From Telluria mixta (GTDB lineage: Bacteria; Pseudomonadota; Gammaproteobacteria; Burkholderiales; Burkholderiaceae_D), in assembly GCF_029223865.1 (NCBI RefSeq), contig NZ_CP119520.1, positions 3,720,001-3,784,000 of the forward strand: DNA of 64,000 bases, given 5' to 3'. The position numbers and the translations under genes were made by a program. The notes beneath the pieces are model-generated. The model had not been told where the DNA came from and did not search any database. It saw nothing but the letters and a program-made list of their open reading frames with translations. Shown here in pieces: positions 62,496-64,000 of the stretch (its first letter is position 1; every line of letters begins with the position of its first letter).

Positions 62496-64000
62496 ATGAC
62501 TTCTTCCATCCAAAGACGGCTCGGTGCACTGCTGCTCGCGGCATGCTACTGCGCGACCGGTTCTGCCGCGCCCACGCTGCCGCAGGTCGTCGCCGGCCAG
62601 GCGACGTTCAACCAGCAGGGCAACGTGTTCTCGATCACGAACACGCCCGGCGCCATCATCAACTGGCAGAGCTTCAACATCGGTGCCGGCGAGGTCGCGC
62701 GCTTCATCCAGCAGAATGCGGACAGCGCGGTGCTGAACCGCGTGCTGGGCCAGGATCCGTCGAAGATCCTCGGTGCGCTGCAATCGAACGGCAAGGTCTT
62801 CCTGATCAACCCGAACGGCATCCTGTTCGGCCAGGGTGCGCGCGTGGACGTGAACGGCCTCGTGGCCTCCACCCTGAACATCAGCGACGCCGACTTCCAG
62901 GCGGGCCGCAAGCGCTTCCAGGCAGGGGCCAAGGAAAGAAATGAGGGCACCGTGCGCAACGAGGGCACGATCGCGACGCCATCCGGCGGCCAGGTCTTCC
63001 TGATCGCGCCGCACGTCGAGAACACGGGTCTCGTTACGGCACCGAACGGCGACGTGATCCTCGCGGCAGGCCACAGCGTGCAGCTGGTGGATTCGAACGA
63101 TCCGGACCTGCGTGTCGAACTCGCCGCGCCGGCGGGACAGGCCGTCAACCTGGGGCAGGTGATCGCGCAGGGCGGGCGCATCGGCATCTACGGCGCCCTG
63201 GTGAACCAGCGCGGCGTCGTCAACGCGGACAGCGCCGTCATGGGCGCGAATGGCCGCGTCGTCCTGAAAGCGAGCCGCGCGGTCGCGCTGGACGCGGGCA
63301 GCGTCACGCGCGCTGCCGGTAACGCGGGCGCGGATGGCGGCACCGTGCAGGTGCTGGGCCAGCAGGTGGATATTGCCGCGGGTGCCGGCGTCGATGCGAG
63401 CGGCCGCAATGGCGGCACGGTGCTCGTCGGCGGCGACTGGCAGGGCGGCGGCAAGGTCATGCGCGCGCAGAACACCTCCGTCGCGCACGGCGCCGTCATA
63501 CGTGCCGACGGCAGCGCCGGTAACGGCGGCAAGGTCGTGCTGTGGTCCGATGGCGCGACGGCGGCGCACGGCGTTGTCTCGGCGCGCGGCAGCGCGGCCG
63601 GCGGCAAGGTCGAGACGTCGGGCCATGCGCTCGACGTGGACGGCATCGCGGTCGATGCATCCGGCAGCAAAGGCAGGAACGGCACGTGGCTGCTGGACCC
63701 GTACGATATCGAAGTCGTGGCGGGCGGCACGGCGAACGCGAACGATGTCAAGACCTCCACCGGCGGCACCTCGACGGGCGTCACGCGCGTGGCACCCGCC
63801 ACGCTGACGGCGGCGGGCACGGACGTCATCCTGCAGGCGCAGCACGACCTCACCGTCACGGACGCGCTGGACGCGACCGGCAGCGTGCGGGCACAGGCGG
63901 GCAACGATATCCGCGTCAACGCCCAGGTGAGCGCGGGCGGCGACCTCGATTTCCGCGCGCAGAATGCGTTCACGCTGGGTGCCAACGGCCTGCTCAAGAC
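62496..64000 (+). CDS. TpsA filamentous-haemagglutinin-type exoprotein, 5' part
   Basis: It starts at the ATG at 62496 with GAGGATC upstream and stays open to the window end (501 codons seen), so the 3' end is missing. A signal peptide ends about residue 25 (ATGSAA). The TPS domain follows, with NQQGNVFSITNTPG, the secretion motif NPNGILFGQGARVDV and GLVASTLNIS. Then come beta-helix-like repeats rich in Gly, Ala, Asn and Val (GNGGKVVLWSDG, GRNGTWLLDPYDIEVV). The last motif is typical of large FHA-like adhesins. Exported by the adjacent TpsB. Confidence 0.93.
   Translation, partial: MTSSIQRRLGALLLAACYCATGSAAPTLPQVVAGQATFNQQGNVFSITNTPGAIINWQSFNIGAGEVARFIQQNADSAVLNRVLGQDPSKILGALQSNGKVFLINPNGILFGQGARVDVNGLVASTLNISDADFQAGRKRFQAGAKERNEGTVRNEGTIATPSGGQVFLIAPHVENTGLVTAPNGDVILAAGHSVQLVDSNDPDLRVELAAPAGQAVNLGQVIAQGGRIGIYGALVNQRGVVNADSAVMGANGRVVLKASRAVALDAGSVTRAAGNAGADGGTVQVLGQQVDIAAGAGVDASGRNGGTVLVGGDWQGGGKVMRAQNTSVAHGAVIRADGSAGNGGKVVLWSDGATAAHGVVSARGSAAGGKVETSGHALDVDGIAVDASGSKGRNGTWLLDPYDIEVVAGGTANANDVKTSTGGTSTGVTRVAPATLTAAGTDVILQAQHDLTVTDALDATGSVRAQAGNDIRVNAQVSAGGDLDFRAQNAFTLGANGLLK

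Overview
The window is GC-rich, densely coded DNA whose gene order is typical of Burkholderiales, most likely Oxalobacteraceae of the Massilia/Telluria/Duganella type. The evidence is the leuC-leuD-leuB-asd-fimV-truA-trpF-trpB-trpA-accD-folC-SPOR-cvpA-purF-metZ series, the rpsF-priB-rpsR-rplI-dnaB block, a PEP-CTERM protein, and secreted xylan- and starch-degrading enzymes. The assignment comes from gene content and protein character only; no rRNA or tRNA gene was seen.

Layout. 1-1073 is the 3' part of ahpF. 1131-2611 is a REP-like palindrome split by an IS4-family insertion. 2564-6020 holds a PEP-CTERM protein and two paralogous GH30 xylanases, followed by an AT-rich control region and a receiver-like protein lacking the phospho-acceptor Asp (6402-6848). 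7372-14913 is a DNA-repair block: RecQ, then exonuclease, ATP-dependent ligase, Lhr-like helicase and PdeM phosphoesterase, the last four translationally coupled. 14983-18638 has a glycine-zipper protein, a Crp/Fnr regulator, a NarL-type regulator and a universal stress protein. 19008-21805 is cheZ-cheA.

22036-40878 is a housekeeping stretch: leucine, aspartate-family, tryptophan, fatty-acid, folate, purine and methionine biosynthesis, plus fimV and truA. It is interrupted by REP-like palindromes, most densely at 33336-33670 between trpA and accD. 40944-48229 has a Sel1-like protein, an RlmI-like protein without its methyltransferase domain, lexA with a perfect SOS box, the rpsF-to-dnaB block, and a DUF47/PiT phosphate-transport pair. 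48287-49765 is a second REP split by a second, almost identical IS copy. 49899-53012 encodes a pullulanase lipoprotein.

53360-64000 is a signalling and secretion locus. It contains a GAF-fused GspE-type ATPase, an MBL hydrolase, a GAF-HD-GYP phosphodiesterase, a CHASE2 adenylate cyclase, and a two-partner secretion pair (TpsB, and TpsA running off the window end). A 17-bp palindrome lies between its divergent halves.

The two most notable observations are these. Both IS copies sit in the same 10 bases of the same REP-like palindrome, in the same relative orientation, each with a perfect 10-bp target duplication. The cyclic-nucleotide/secretion-ATPase/TPS neighbourhood contains two related GAF domains beside a cyclase that could supply their ligand.
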